In this document: positions 40,157 through 53,256 of the stretch, one piece after another
Position numbering within the stretch: the first letter of the stretch is position 1
How the letters are laid out: each line of letters opens with the position of its first letter
Assembly (NCBI RefSeq): GCF_021155765.1
Contig: NC_060112.1
Location: forward strand, 17,794,001-17,858,000
Source of the DNA: Diprion similis
Lineage: Eukaryota > Arthropoda > Insecta > Hymenoptera > Diprionidae
DNA length: 64,000 nt
Direction of reading: 5' to 3'
Position numbers and translations under genes: made by a program
The notes under the pieces: model-generated
What the model was told of the DNA's origin: nothing
The model's database searches: none
What the model saw: only the letters and a program-made list of their open reading frames with translations

Positions 40157-43100
40157 TTAACTAGGCCCAGGTGGGGCACTGAAATTAAACATTGTCGTCG
40201 GTGGCCTTCCAGGTAGCGGCTTTGGTGGTAACCTGGGAGTCACTGATCCTGAAAATTTAATGCTATTTGTTACTAGGCTATTTCAAAATTTTAGGATTAC
40301 TAAAATAATCCGCATTTTTTATTTTTGCTTAAGAACTCTGGATGTTTTCTGGTGTTCTGACTAAGGTTTTCCAAAAAAGCGGTTCTTGCTGTTTCAAAAA
40401 TTGATGTCACATCGCACACGAGAATAGAGACTAACATTCCAACAAAATTCTTTCGTATATATACCGTTGGGTTGAGCAGGGGGAAGTTTGGTGGGACTAG
40501 GTCCGTTGAAAGACATGTGGCGCCTAGGGTGAGAGGGAACTGGTCCCGTTGCTTCCAGAGTGGAATTCCGCCTTGCCAAAAGTCCTGAACTGCCGGGGTT
40601 AAGAGTAGCCGAGAGTCGAGGTGGTAGCATAATGGGGGGCACATCTCTTCGTGGGGGTAAAGGAGGCGGAGAAGTACCCTCTCGTGGTGGAAGTATTGGA
40701 GCATTTGGAGCTTGTCGAGCCTGAAAATAAAGGGGGAACACAAAACTCATTACTGTGATACCAATTTTCAGGCAAAAAAAAATCACACCTGCTGCGGTGA
40801 CTCGCTGACAGAGCTGTCACGTCTCCGGTGAGATCTGGGGGGTAAAGGTGGTGGCGGTTGGCTCGGAGGTAAGTGGCTAGGAGACGATGGTGGAGGCATA
40901 GAAGCTCCGGGACTCCCGCCGGATGACAAACCTGTCAAGGCACCAACAACGCTAATTGTTCCCGAGTTGAAACCAAAGTGGGTTGTCTGCGATTGGTGAT
41001 ACGGCGGTGGAAAGTGGCCGGGCGATCCAAGCTGCGGACTGCTACCAGGTGAGCCAAGTGACAGACCTGACATACTGAGAGGTCCAGGGGATCCAGGTGG
41101 AGGGCCTGTTCCTGGATAAGGTAAAGAAAAAGCATTCATTGGAGAGCAAATTTGGGTATTGAGTATGTTAGTCCATGGGATTGTGGAATAGTTTTATTCC
41201 CGAACATTTGGCATGTTTCAATAACAAATATCTTGTATTTTCAATATGATGTATTATAAAATGAGGAAAGCCCACCTCCTAGTAGTACAGGAGCAAATAC
41301 GCTATGATCTCCCGTGTGCGGAGGTGCCGTTTGAGAAGTGTGTGGAGGCGTTTCAGGCAACTCAGGAGGAGGTGGAGCTTCCGGCGCTGGATCGTGCAAT
41401 CTGACTGTAGACGCCACTGCTTGCAAGGGTGCTGGTAATCTGCCACTTAGACTCCTCGCTTTGATACCAGGGGACTTCAAATTTAGATCTGGCCATTTAC
41501 GAGGCTGAAAAAATGAACATACTTGGTGTAATAAGGAAACTTATTCCGCCGTTTTGCCAAGTTCTATTGTGACACTTACGACTCTGGGTGGTTGTCGGCA
41601 ACCTCGGGGCTCTACTTCCAAACTCTTTTTATACAAATAGTTGCCTATATCGGCGTCCCTCATGTTCGGCTCAAAAGGGGAAAGGTTTTCAATAAAATGT
41701 CTTATCCTAGGTTCTACGCTGAGACAGTAGGGCTGATTTTGGTACTGCTGAATCTCGCCGGTGATTTCGGCGACTTTTCGTCGCTTACTAAAGTTTATGA
41801 GCTCCGGACTACCCGGAAGATAATCCGAATTTCCTTCCTCAGTGTGTAAAATATTTGTCAGGTACATGCCTGTGAACGATTTGCAAATGTATTCAATGTC
41901 AACAGGTATTCCAGATATTAAAAGTATGGAAGTAATGAAATATTGAGGTATCATAATTACCGAAAAAAGGTACGCAAGGTGGATTAATAGATCGTAATTT
42001 CTCTTGGTACTTTCGAAAGTGATCACTATTCAACTCTCGGGCCTCTTCCAATGCCTTTTCCAATCGCGCCGGTATTTGCTATGATAATGTAATTCGCAAT
42101 TTATTTCTCCACTTATTTTGAGATGTTAGTTGAGAATCTTAGGTATTCAAACAAAAGATAATCACACGATTTACCTGAAAAGTGAACTTCAGCCGAAAAA
42201 CAGACGCAGAACCCATAGCACTTACAATAGCTAAAACGCCATTGAAATTGTTCAGATCTTGTAGCACCATCATAATTTCAATTGCCCGAGACACAATGGC
42301 GACACGCTCTTCCAAATTCTCAGCTTCCACTATAGTTTTTTCAAGCCATCGTGTAAACTAAGGAGTAGAGAGATTATTTAGAAATTTCTTCTTTTTTGAG
42401 AGAGACAGTTTTACAAATATTTAGTATTCTACCTAATACACAATTCGATTTTCTATATTTATTATCGCTAATAAAAAAATTATATAACAATCACTATAAG
42501 GCTTACATTGGTTGTGTGCTTAATCATCTTAAGTAGATTTGGTGATGTCTGTTCTTTATCTTTCTTGGTCCAGACTGAGCCGACTAATTCTGAAGGCTTT
42601 ACTGTTCTGTACAGTTCGAATTCTAATAACGTTAATTGCCTCGCTAATTCGATAGGGTGTAACTAGAAAAAACAGTAATACGTCGTTCAAGTGTTTATAA
42701 AGCAGTATGGTGTGATATATACCAAACTTATGATCATGAACGAAGATTCAGGAAAATTCTATTTACGATTATGGAATTTCACTCACTGTGAGTATTCCCC
42801 ACGATTCTTCAGGAACTTTAAGGTGCCACTCAATTGCAGGCGGAGATCGTTCAAAACTGAAAGTAATTGGCCTTTGTTCGGATGGCTCGCATTTCCTCTG
42901 AACAATTTTCATAACTGAATCCACCCATTTTCTCATCGACTTTCCGCCTACTGTGTCTAAAAAAGCCTGTAACTTCTCCAAGAGTTCTCTGTCACGTTCA
43001 AAGTCATAAAAATGATGGTCTACCTGTGACAATAGATACAAATGAAGATTAAAGTCGCCTTAAAAATTTATCGCATTATATTATTAGTTTTAAGATCGGT

Positions 43101-46100
43101 TTAAGAATATCAAAATGGCTATTATTACACTTGATACTTTGTACACATACCCAATGCCTCAAAACATTGAGAACCCTGAATTGAACAGGTTGACAGTACT
43201 CCTTTTTGTACCTTTTCCAGTCTTCTCTAGCCCCAGCTTTACACCCTGGTGCTTTGTCCTCATCTCCATACACTACCGATAGCTCTGGTATGTCAAACCT
43301 CTTGATGAGCAAAGACAAAAGCTTTTGGGGCGAGCAAAAACTCCTATTGAAATATCAGAACACAATCTTCGTCATTACAAGAGAAAATTATTGAGCCAAT
43401 TCATTAGACTGTTGAACTAAACGTAATCACTATGTGACATTGTAATTCCTATTCACATATTGAAAACTTACCTATACGTAGTAAGGAATGTCCGTACAAA
43501 AGCTGGATCTGCGTATATGTGGTAAGTTAACCTTTCAACCAGTTTGATCAGTGTAGCACCTTTAATCAGAGGCACGCCTCCATTTTCTCTGGCCTCTAGT
43601 ACTATATTTTCAGGAGAATCTTGTTCGGAAAATTTGTACAAATGAGGCGGAGGAAGTCTTAAAGGATGTTTCGTTTCTTCATCCAACAGTATGCTGTCTA
43701 ACGTTCTCTCTAGCATGCTTTTTGTATTAAGCATCACAAGATCGGCCATCCAGCTATTTTTGTCTTCGGGAGATTTTGCAACGAGGGTAACGTTTGGGTG
43801 GTCTCTTGGAGCAATTTCAAACGTGTTTTTCAATTCTGTGAAGATTTTTGTTAATGAGTAATTGAACCAGTGAGGAATTTGAGGTGTTGGCACAAATAAA
43901 AGTTTGATAAACATATTTGTAAAGCACCAAAAAATTAGGTAATATCAAGGCTAAAACTATTCTATATTTAACAAATAGAGAATTTCAGTAATTTTAACGC
44001 ACCGTATTTATTGGATAATTAATTTTGTATATTCTAATAATTTTTTATTACTGCATTTACGTTTCTTCATTAAAGTAAAGTAACTGACCATCAGTGTCTT
44101 CTCTGTCAATGATCTCCACTTTTCTAATGAAAAAACGTTCTTTCAGACGGAGTTCGACTTGGTGCGTAGGATGTCCTCCTCCTACCGCAACTGGTCCAAC
44201 ACTAACGCTCACTCTCTTTCCTCCAGTTGGTTTGCAGAGTACCAAGAGCCCATCAAATAACAAAGCTCGCCTTTCGGTTAATCTTCGCCCTCCGCTTCCA
44301 ACTTTGCCTAGCATATCCTCTGTCATCGGACACAATCACGTCAAATTTACAGTTTAGAATTTCGCCCTGATATTTGCAACGAATGTTGTGATCTAATCAC
44401 CTCTTATGAACTCGTTGCAGCATTGCCCGATATCCCTTTGGTCCCAACCATCGACAGTCTTTTGCAATTCGCTCGTCTTCTCAAGTGCAGCTTGCCTTCT
44501 CGCCCTACTTTGCATCCGTAGGCCTGTGTCTTTTTTTGGAAGATTTACGACGGATTTCATCAGTTCCATTTGCAGAGGTCGCAAGAGACCTTGCACTTGT
44601 TCTAAAGTCTCACGGTCGTCTGAATTTGGAGTCAAGTTATGTAATACCTGAAATTGATCAATAACGAGTATGACAATAATCTAGTACTTTTGTAGCAGTG
44701 TGATAATAAAAGTGGTAACACATTCATTAACTGTCGGGACAATGAGGTGTGAGCATAAAATAGCGATCAATGACGACTAAAGCTGTTTGTAACCAGTGTT
44801 CTAATTCCTAGCTTAGGAACGTAGGGTAGTAATTAACGAAAGAATAAAAATCAGCTCTGTAGCGATATCAAGCGATATCATGTAAAGTATGAATTATTAT
44901 TTGCTGGACTAGTGAAAAATAGTAACCATAATTTCGGCGTCGGTAGAATCTGCACTTGAGCAAATCATAGGCATAATAAAGAGTCATCACCACTAGACCT
45001 ATAAGAAGACTCCAATAAATGAATTTTGCTATAGCTGAAGCGCACATCAGAGCTATTATTCCCATAAAACAACACAAAAGTCTTTGCATTCTGGTCGTTT
45101 TTTATCAAGGTTATCATTTTTAGAACTGGCGAATTTTGACAGCAGAAATAATTGAGCAGTATTTCAGTGCAAGCTTTGTTTCATACTGAAAATTTTGACA
45201 ATCATGAAAGCACATTTCTTTTAATGCTTGGAATTGAATCAAACCTTATGATATTGATATGTGATGATTTCTAAGTCGTTTTATATGAGTAATAAAGTCA
45301 AACGTTACCGAAGGTATGTTTAATTTGCAAAACAATTTGTCATAAACAAAATATCGAGCCTATGTCACTCACCTTAATGTAGTCGAAGTACAAAAAGCAA
45401 TGCCACACAGGTTGAAGCAATAGTTTTGGTAAATAATATTTTACAGCTTCCTTAAATCCATGACCTGCTGTCCGCAATGCTTCATTTGACTCTGGTCTAG
45501 CTAATAACCTCGTCAGCACTTCCCTACTGGTTGGACTGTTCATGTCCCTCGCATATCTGTATTAAGATTCATTCAAAGTTGATCATCTGTGGTGTTATTT
45601 TGAAAATCTGTGTTCGAGTTTGAAACATTCGAATTATATTTTATTCAATTCAGAAATCTTTTTTAGAAGAATTATATGGATCATACTTATGTAAATTTAT
45701 CACCAACCTTCAATCGTTTCTTTTTTTATAAGAAGCCGTTTATTTGACACGTGAATAATAGAAGAATTTATCGATCACGTACAGTTTTTCTAAATCGTTC
45801 TAATAAACAATAAATATTGTAACTCACGTACTTTATGTACACATCAAACTCTGCAGCCTCAGCTAACTCTTCAAAACAGGATCCAACCGTAGGAGTCTGT
45901 TTCTCTTCCGTAATTTCCATAATATCCTCCAAGCTTCCCAGCAGTGTGACTGTTACTTCATAAATATCCATTATATTACTAAATAGTGCATCGAGTTCAT
46001 GGGGACCTTGAGCCATTTTTTCTATTTCTTCACGAAACACCTGCGATAAACAATTGCTTACTAGCACTCTGATTGTCAGTAATTAATGCTAGCACGTGCA

Positions 46101-49100
46101 TTTCATTAATTTCTTGGACTCAACAATTGTCATAGTTATAAAAGATTCGAAATACTTAACAAAGCTCAAATAAAAAATACAGAACTGAAACGTATGCATT
46201 ACAAATGTTTAAGGGAAATAAACGAATAAATTCTTTGCACAATCTAAATAACTAAGATCTTTTCAAATATTTTTATATTACATCAATAATGTACATACTT
46301 TGATTATCATGTGGAGATCACGTAAATAGTGTCGTTCGTCATGTATAAGATCACGAACAAAATCTTCGTAAGACGTTCGTGGGGATGGTCCTGGATCATC
46401 AACTGATACAACCGCACCCAAGCCACTTTGGGGCCCTTCGGTACAGTCATCTTGATAGAACATATCCAACAGGACCTGTTGAAGGATGGAAATTTATGAG
46501 AAACGATTGGAAAGTGCTTCGGATGATATTCCATTAAGAATATGTAAATATCCAAAGTAGGTATGAAGGAAATTTGCAGAAAAATAGGCATATACTCAAC
46601 GAGAATATAACAGACAGGACGTTGAGATTGTTGGAAATTTCATAAGAAGTATATGGAATCAATTTTGTCGCAGACAGAACCAACAGCTTATGAAAAGCAG
46701 ACAAAGACAGGATCACCTTGTCCGAAGAATGAAATAAGGACATAGTTGGAATAAAGTATAAATTTATCACTGAGTTTCGAACATTATCCACATCTGAATT
46801 AGTGAGCCGACTGCTGTAGCTGAGCTGCTAAAGCACAGGCCGTGCGGCAAACTAAGGTTCATAGTGGTAGACGTAACAGTAATTAAATTTGAATTGAATG
46901 GTTAAATGCAGACAGCCAAGAGTTGAATAGGCAATACGTAGGCTGAGGTGTTCAATAACGGAAAACTGGCTGCTTAAAGAAGTGGCAAAGACGCTACCAA
47001 GAGTGTGTCTAGAATAAAAATTACAAGAACGTTTATTTTCGATCGATGGTTTTGGAATGAATCTATGCAAGATTGAATAAAGGGTCACAAATATATCGAC
47101 AAGTAACGATTTGAATTTGAATTGATTTTTCAATCTATGAGACAATATGAAAGATGAACAAAATGATAGGCACAAAATATTAATCGGGTAATTTATAAGA
47201 ATATATAACAACCAATATTACAAAAAAAAAAAAAAAAATTGAGCACCTCAAATCTACTACAGATACAATATAATAGTAAACCAGAAATATCAATGTTGAG
47301 CATTAGCATAAACCTTGATCGTAGTCCATTCCAAGTGTGCCAATTTTCATGCTTGGTATTCCAGAAATGGTTACTCGCGCATGCTAGTTTAATGATGAAC
47401 TCGAGTCAAACAATTTCAAATAGAATTCATGGTAGATTTTTGTAATTAGTATACAAGTATCAAACAACAACAACGTGAGCTAATTAATGTCATTCGTAGC
47501 ATGTGATAATTCACTAATGAATAGATACAATAAGCACGTTTGAGTTGCAGGCTGGGTTGAAGAGAAAAAATTTACGTTAATTACCTATTTTGACACAAAT
47601 ACAGTACTGTGTTAATTACTTTAAAAAACAGTAAACCTGCCAATTTCTTTCAGTAATTTACAGCATCATAAACAGTTAGTTATTTAGCTCCGTTGTTGAC
47701 ACAATTTCACAAACGATTAGAGGATCATGAAAATGTAACAATTACTGAATGTGTTCTAATAACTTTCTACGGGGGCGTCGCAGGTACGTACCACCTAGAA
47801 CAGCGTGAGTAGAGGGCGAACATTGTTGGTGTTGTTTTTAGTTGGTGGAAAGCATGTAACCAAGCAGAGAACATTTGCAGCCACAATTACCACTTAGCCT
47901 GTGTCTAATCTAGCATAGCCAGTCAGTGGTTTTTGGGTTACAACAACGTTTATTGCTAGCTTCTAAGATTTGTTTGCCATTTATAGCCCCCATTGACGAG
48001 TCAAAATATGTTCTGTATTATGGATACTAAATCGTAATATGAATTTGATAATGAGGGAAAAAAAAACCAAGAGAACGAAACACGACAAGTAATCACATCT
48101 CCAGAGAAATACTTTTAACAAATATTACATGTGATTCGTGATACTTAATTTCTGTAAAATCGGTATTTTTCCAAAGTCCATATAGATATACAGATAGCCA
48201 GTTGGATTTTTGATGTACCAAACACTTCTAAATAACCGTACAAATACTTGATAGCAACAAGCTAATGCAAATGAATTACATTTATTTCAGAACCCTTCTA
48301 TCTTGTAACACTATTTGTTCTCCTATCAACTTATTGCCTAGATATAGCTTATAACTATAAGCTATGTTACATTTTATGAAAAAATGATAAGTGGGCTCAA
48401 ATGCCACAAAATTTTCTAATGACATTGAGGTGACGAAGTAACGTTAAGTTAAAAGATTTGTACAAATTGTTTATATTTTTTACATTGCAATAATTTTGTT
48501 GTAGCTGTTTCATATAGAACGGTAAACGTAATCTTGAATAAATTAGTATTTATTAATTAAAGTGAACGAATTTCAATGGAAATGTTTGGAATTTTCAGAA
48601 AATCTTTCCGATTAGTGACACAGAATATAGCCTGTTCAATTTTATTCCACCAGTCTACTTACTTGAACGAAGTACATAAAAATTATCCCTCATATATTTA
48701 GGACGGAATTTCCGAATCAATTTTACAGTGACAGCAATATTTGATATACAACAGGAATGTAACGAATCTTGAGCCAAAGACATAGACATAATAAATACAG
48801 TGTAAACGGCAAAATTTCAGTAAGTCATATGTTACCTTGTCAGCGTACATCGCCACCCTGATGTCTTGACAGGAAATTTCAACATGGCGTATATTCTTAA
48901 CGTAGTTTCCAGCCAACTGAACAAAAACATTTTTGTTCATTAATTGAAACAATTTAAACCTAAATACTAAAATATATGCGAGGTGATTACAGGAATAAGG
49001 TTATTCCTTCACTTCGCTGGACAATGTAGTGTTTAAAATTACAAACCTTGAGAATATCAGCAGAGATGTACTCCAATACGGCTACAACGAACAGGCTGAC

Positions 49101-50604
49101 CTGAGAGTCAATTTTGTGCTGCAATACTTCCTGCGATTGGAAAATTGGAAATAAGAATTCAGGGTACATATCTAAAGTAATCCTACCGCCTGAGGACTAT
49201 TTTACGTTTAAAAATATTCCAGATTCAAGTCAAAACCTAAATCTAGTCTGTATTACAAACCTTTTGTAGCAGCTGATGTATTTTATCCACAGGTAATACA
49301 AGAGGCGATTTTTTCTTTCCCTTTTCTAATGCTTCCTTCGCGTCGCTTAAAGCCCACCTATCAATTGGTGTTGGAAAAGTGCGCCTAACACGTTCTTCAA
49401 CATCTTGAGGAGTATGTGGTGGAGGCCGGCCACACAACATACCTAGCATTCGGAGGATCAAGCTTTCCACATAGTCGAGAGCGTCTTGCCTCGCTTCTAA
49501 ACTGGGGTGAACTTGTTCCAATACCTGCAATAAGAGAGATCGATAAACAAGGTCATACGTAGCAAGTAAACACAAATGATTGGTTATCACATTGGTCTTA
49601 GGAATTCTGAGGAATTTACAGGTTAATCAGGTTTTGCTAAAGAAAGCTGTACGTTTCTGTGACAACAAAGGGACAGATTATGTCGTTTACCGAGGTTGAA
49701 GTTAATACGATTAATGTAAGGAAACATTGTTGCGAAAACCGTAATTTTGCAATTTCGTTCATGATTCAGAAGGAGTTGAGTTATGAAACTGTGTGTCTGT
49801 GTTGCTTCGTAATGGTTTTCCTCAAGTTCAGGCAATTCTGTCGTTGTGAGATTGATTTTTATTTAGAAAAAAAATGCATCGTTCCATTAACATTACGAAT
49901 TTCAACTTCATTTCTACGAAGGTTTGTATCACTTTTATAAATTACACAACACATAACTTTTCAATAACTCTAAAATCATCATCATTGTCAATATAACAAC
50001 AACTAATGAATAAATAATGTATATGTATCACAGTGAAGAACTGTGCCTTCATTTTTTACTAAACCTTACCGATGCATATATTATTTCAATTCTTTGTAGA
50101 TTATCGTGCTGATTTTACAGTAGAAATCAAATCCACATAAATCATGTTCTATAAGTTGAAGAATTGACAATAAAATCGAAATGACAATATTTCGATTTAC
50201 TGTTCTACAAGTGACTAAAGTTGCGTGACAACTGATTATTCAAAAGGTGATACAAAGTTGATAGTATATACCAGCTGATTGAAAAGAGTAAATGCGGGGT
50301 GTCACCTGACTTTGACAAGGCTGTACGTGTGCGTCCGAACGAACTGGTGTGTAGTAACAGCTCCAGAAGAGCTTCAGAGGTAATAATAATTGCGGAAAAA
50401 GAGCCGCGAACGAGGTTCAAAAATCACGGAAAAATTACGCGTGGTGATTGTTTGGGGAAAATAAGGTTCGTGAATGAGGATCCGAAGGAAACAAACCTTG
50501 CGTAGGGAGTTGACAAACACCCCCTTCCACTTGGCGGCGTTCTCTTCTTTCTCAAAGTCGTAGCCCGACGACTCGCCCACCACAGACGCCGGCGTTGAAA
50601 ACAT
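40157..50604 (-). CDS. Sos: Son of sevenless, Ras guanine-nucleotide exchange factor
   Basis: Twenty exons read leftwards: 50604-50497, 49524-49261, 49130-49047, 48916-48836, 46475-46299, 46040-45832, 45556-45373, 44647-44401, 44319-44089, 43835-43472, 43343-43151, 43023-42787, 42662-42507, 42357-42175, 42078-41961, 41869-41580, 41504-41276, 41111-40789, 40720-40465 and 40248-40157, giving 1,341 residues (human SOS1 is 1,333). Order: histone folds about 1-180, DH about 195-390, PH about 440-550, REM about 597-740 ([21 protein letters not shown]), CDC25 catalytic domain about 780-1030 ([36 protein letters not shown]), and a proline-rich tail with [12 protein letters not shown] and PPPLPPRRD, typical SH3 ligands for Drk/Grb2. 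It couples receptor tyrosine kinases to Ras at the plasma membrane, and its DH-PH unit can act on Rac. Exon 9 must start at 44319, because the earlier AG would bring in a stop. Confidence 0.95.
46801..46880 (+). repeat. Degenerate tRNA-derived SINE-like sequence
   Basis: TAGCTGAGCTGC resembles a pol III A box and GGTTCATAG, about 39 bases later, a weak B box. The intervening AAGCACAGGCCGTGCGG resembles a tRNA-derived SINE head. It lies in the large fourth intron of Sos. No full cloverleaf can be folded by eye, so it is not a functional tRNA call. Confidence 0.25.
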
Positions 50605-53256
50605 CGCACTTGGTTAACTGGCGGATTTGATTCAAGTTGAAAAAATTTCACATTCGATATACATTATTTTCTCTCACAAATAGACTGAGTCTCTCTCTAG
50701 TTCACGAGACACGGTTGTAGAAAAATCACAAAAACTTGACAGAGACGTTCGTCTATCCGTCCGTCGTTCGGGGCGCAGACATCTCTCTTCTCTTTCTCAC
50801 TCTTTCTCTCTCTCTCTCTTTCTCGCTTTCTCTCTCTTTCTCTCCCTCTCGTTCTCGCTGCAAAGATGCGACAGCTAAACCTTTTCACCCATTTTTCGTC
50901 CACTTCTCCGGTTTTTCGCACTGTTTAACCTCGCTATCACTTTTCGCCGATTCCCTAGCTCGTTGTATTCCCTGTCTTTGCACATTTTTCACCTCCTTTC
51001 AACTATTTCTTATCAAAACGTCGCTCAGAGAGACCCACCACTATCGAGAACTGCCATTGCGCGAGCTCGCTCTCCGCGTTGCGATCGATATTGCGATACT
51101 CATCGACTCGTCTCACTAACGCGATATATATCGAACAACCTCCAGACCCCGCGAAAGCTATCCTTACTTAATCTTACTGGAATTTTTCTCGACGACTGTA
51201 TTAACCTCGCGAATAATACCTATTCGTATCGATACTTTTAACACGCGGGGAACTCATCGTTGAACATTACTATACATACATACGTATGTCAGCATCATTT
51301 AAATGTCGATTTTGCACAAGGCGTTCCTATTTGATTGTTTCTTCAACCGAAATATGCCACATGTATTATTTTGTAATTTTTTTGTTTTTTAAAGATTGAA
51401 TATAAGTTACTCCAAAAATATTATGAAATATTGCGTTAAATAAATTTGGAGAACAATTTTATTGTAATTTGTATATGCACCTCTGATACGAGATGATACG
51501 TGGACTGATGACATAAGCATCAATTTCTATACCTTTCCACCTTTCGTATGGATCGCGTCTAGTGCGTGGTAAAACCATAGATGAAAAGAATTGAGCAGCT
51601 TACCATGCACGTCGATATGTATGTCCGGTGGCCTATCACAAGGCATGTGAACATAGTGACGCACATCACTGACATTGATTGTTATTTACTCTACAGTTAT
51701 GTAAAAGATATTTTCATCAATTGTATTATGCATTACTGAGAATCAGTTCATCCATTAAATGAATTTCAAGGTTACTACTGTACCACTTAGCATGGATCAT
51801 ATAACACAGTAAATACTAATTACTTTTTGACGACTTTTCACGATAATGGTTTGGGATCAATTTAAAAAAAAAAAAAACGAAACATAGCATCATAATTTTT
51901 ATACACGATGTATTCAGTCCAAAGACTATTAGGTGATAGATCTTATAGTTCATGAATTTTTTCGCACAAAATTCAATTAACAGTTATGAATAGAAAAAGC
52001 GACTAAACTATATTAATTTTCGGTATCGAAAGCGATGGTTTCATTAAAATTAAATGTTTTTAATTTCAGTTTTAATTTTCACAAACTGTAGCAACATGTT
52101 TGGGAGGTACAGACGAAGATCTTGATAAATGTATTATATGGATTAATTTTATTGCGTATGCACTCACGTACAGTAGCAGGTTGTCTATGGGAATGAAATT
52201 AATTTATTTTCACATTCCGGCGAATGCGGTAGACAACAACAACGTGCATAATTCGAATAAATAAAATGACAAAGCGGCCGTTAAAAATAACATCTTAAAT
52301 ATATCACATGTGATTGAGATGCAAATGGTGAAACGATAATAAAAAAATCTCTCTCTACGTAACGTTAAATACATAATTTGATCTTTGCTGTCAGTTTAAA
52401 AATGATAAAATCTCGTGGTTTCTCCGAATCGTTCTATTCAAATATGTAGCACATATGAACTTCGTAAATTCTTAAAATACTACAGCTTACAAACCACTCT
52501 TCCAGTAATCACTAACTTAAATACCGTTTTGAAGGTATGACATTTCAAAGAAAAGACTGTTGCAATTTACTGAAGTACTAAATATCGTAGAACTAATTCA
52601 ACAAATTAATTTTGAATAATTTCATCGTTGTTTTTTAATGATTAAGCTGCAAAATTTTATCTTATATTCAACATACGTATATACGATTTAATTCGGCAAT
52701 GCGACGTGTCATTCATTTGAGAATGAATTTTTCAATTAAATAAGCGTAATAGAAAACGGTAGAAAATTAAAAGTAAAAATATATTATATTTATAATATAT
52801 ATGTAACGCCAATAAATTAGGTTAATTAAATAAATAAAAAAATTTAGCTTATGTAATAAATATAAATTAAATAAATTACTAAAATTTATGACATGTACAA
52901 AATACTTTTGGAAAATACCATCAGTTACACACACCGTACACTACATGTATTCGCTAGTGCAGACTATATTACGCTCGGAATATTTTGATATAAATTCTTC
53001 TTTTTTTTTTAATGTCTAGAGAATGGAATATCAAATTTTCGTAGCGCAGTTCTCGTTACGATTAACGCACAAGACAAACAGTCGAATTGTTAGAATCAAC
53101 TTAAAAAAAAAATAAAGAAAAAAAAAAAGAATTTAGACTAAAGCGTTAAATTAAACTAAAAATCAGACGGCAGAGTTTTTCCGCTAATACTGTAGAGGGA
53201 CGAGGGTTGAGAACCTTTCGGTTGACTTCTTAAGACATTTCCGTAAGTTTTTCAAA
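50605..53256. other. Sos upstream region and 3' flank of the neuropeptide gene
   Basis: The Sos promoter and 5' leader should lie in the first few hundred bases, including the CT/GA tract listed separately. The rest is AT-rich, with A-runs and a strongly AT stretch near 52,740-52,900. It probably contains the 3' untranslated region of the neuropeptide gene. No gene is seen. Confidence 0.45.
50780..50852. repeat. CT/GA-rich tract upstream of Sos
   Basis: Imperfect CT repeats on plus, read as GAGAGAG runs on the Sos-coding strand, starting about 180 bases upstream of the Sos ATG. In insects such GA tracts often act as GAGA-factor or CLAMP promoter elements. A plain microsatellite is the alternative. 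Confidence 0.6.

Noticed and set aside
44089-44335. Sos exon 9 starting at the upstream AG near 44360
   Set aside because: That acceptor would put a TGA in frame. Starting at 44319 gives [15 protein letters not shown], in line with the SOS DH-PH linker.
45828-46040. Sos exon 6 ending at the GTGAGT donor at 45827
   Set aside because: It gives phase 0, which is incompatible with the next exon. The GTACGT donor four bases earlier restores the frame ([10 protein letters not shown]).
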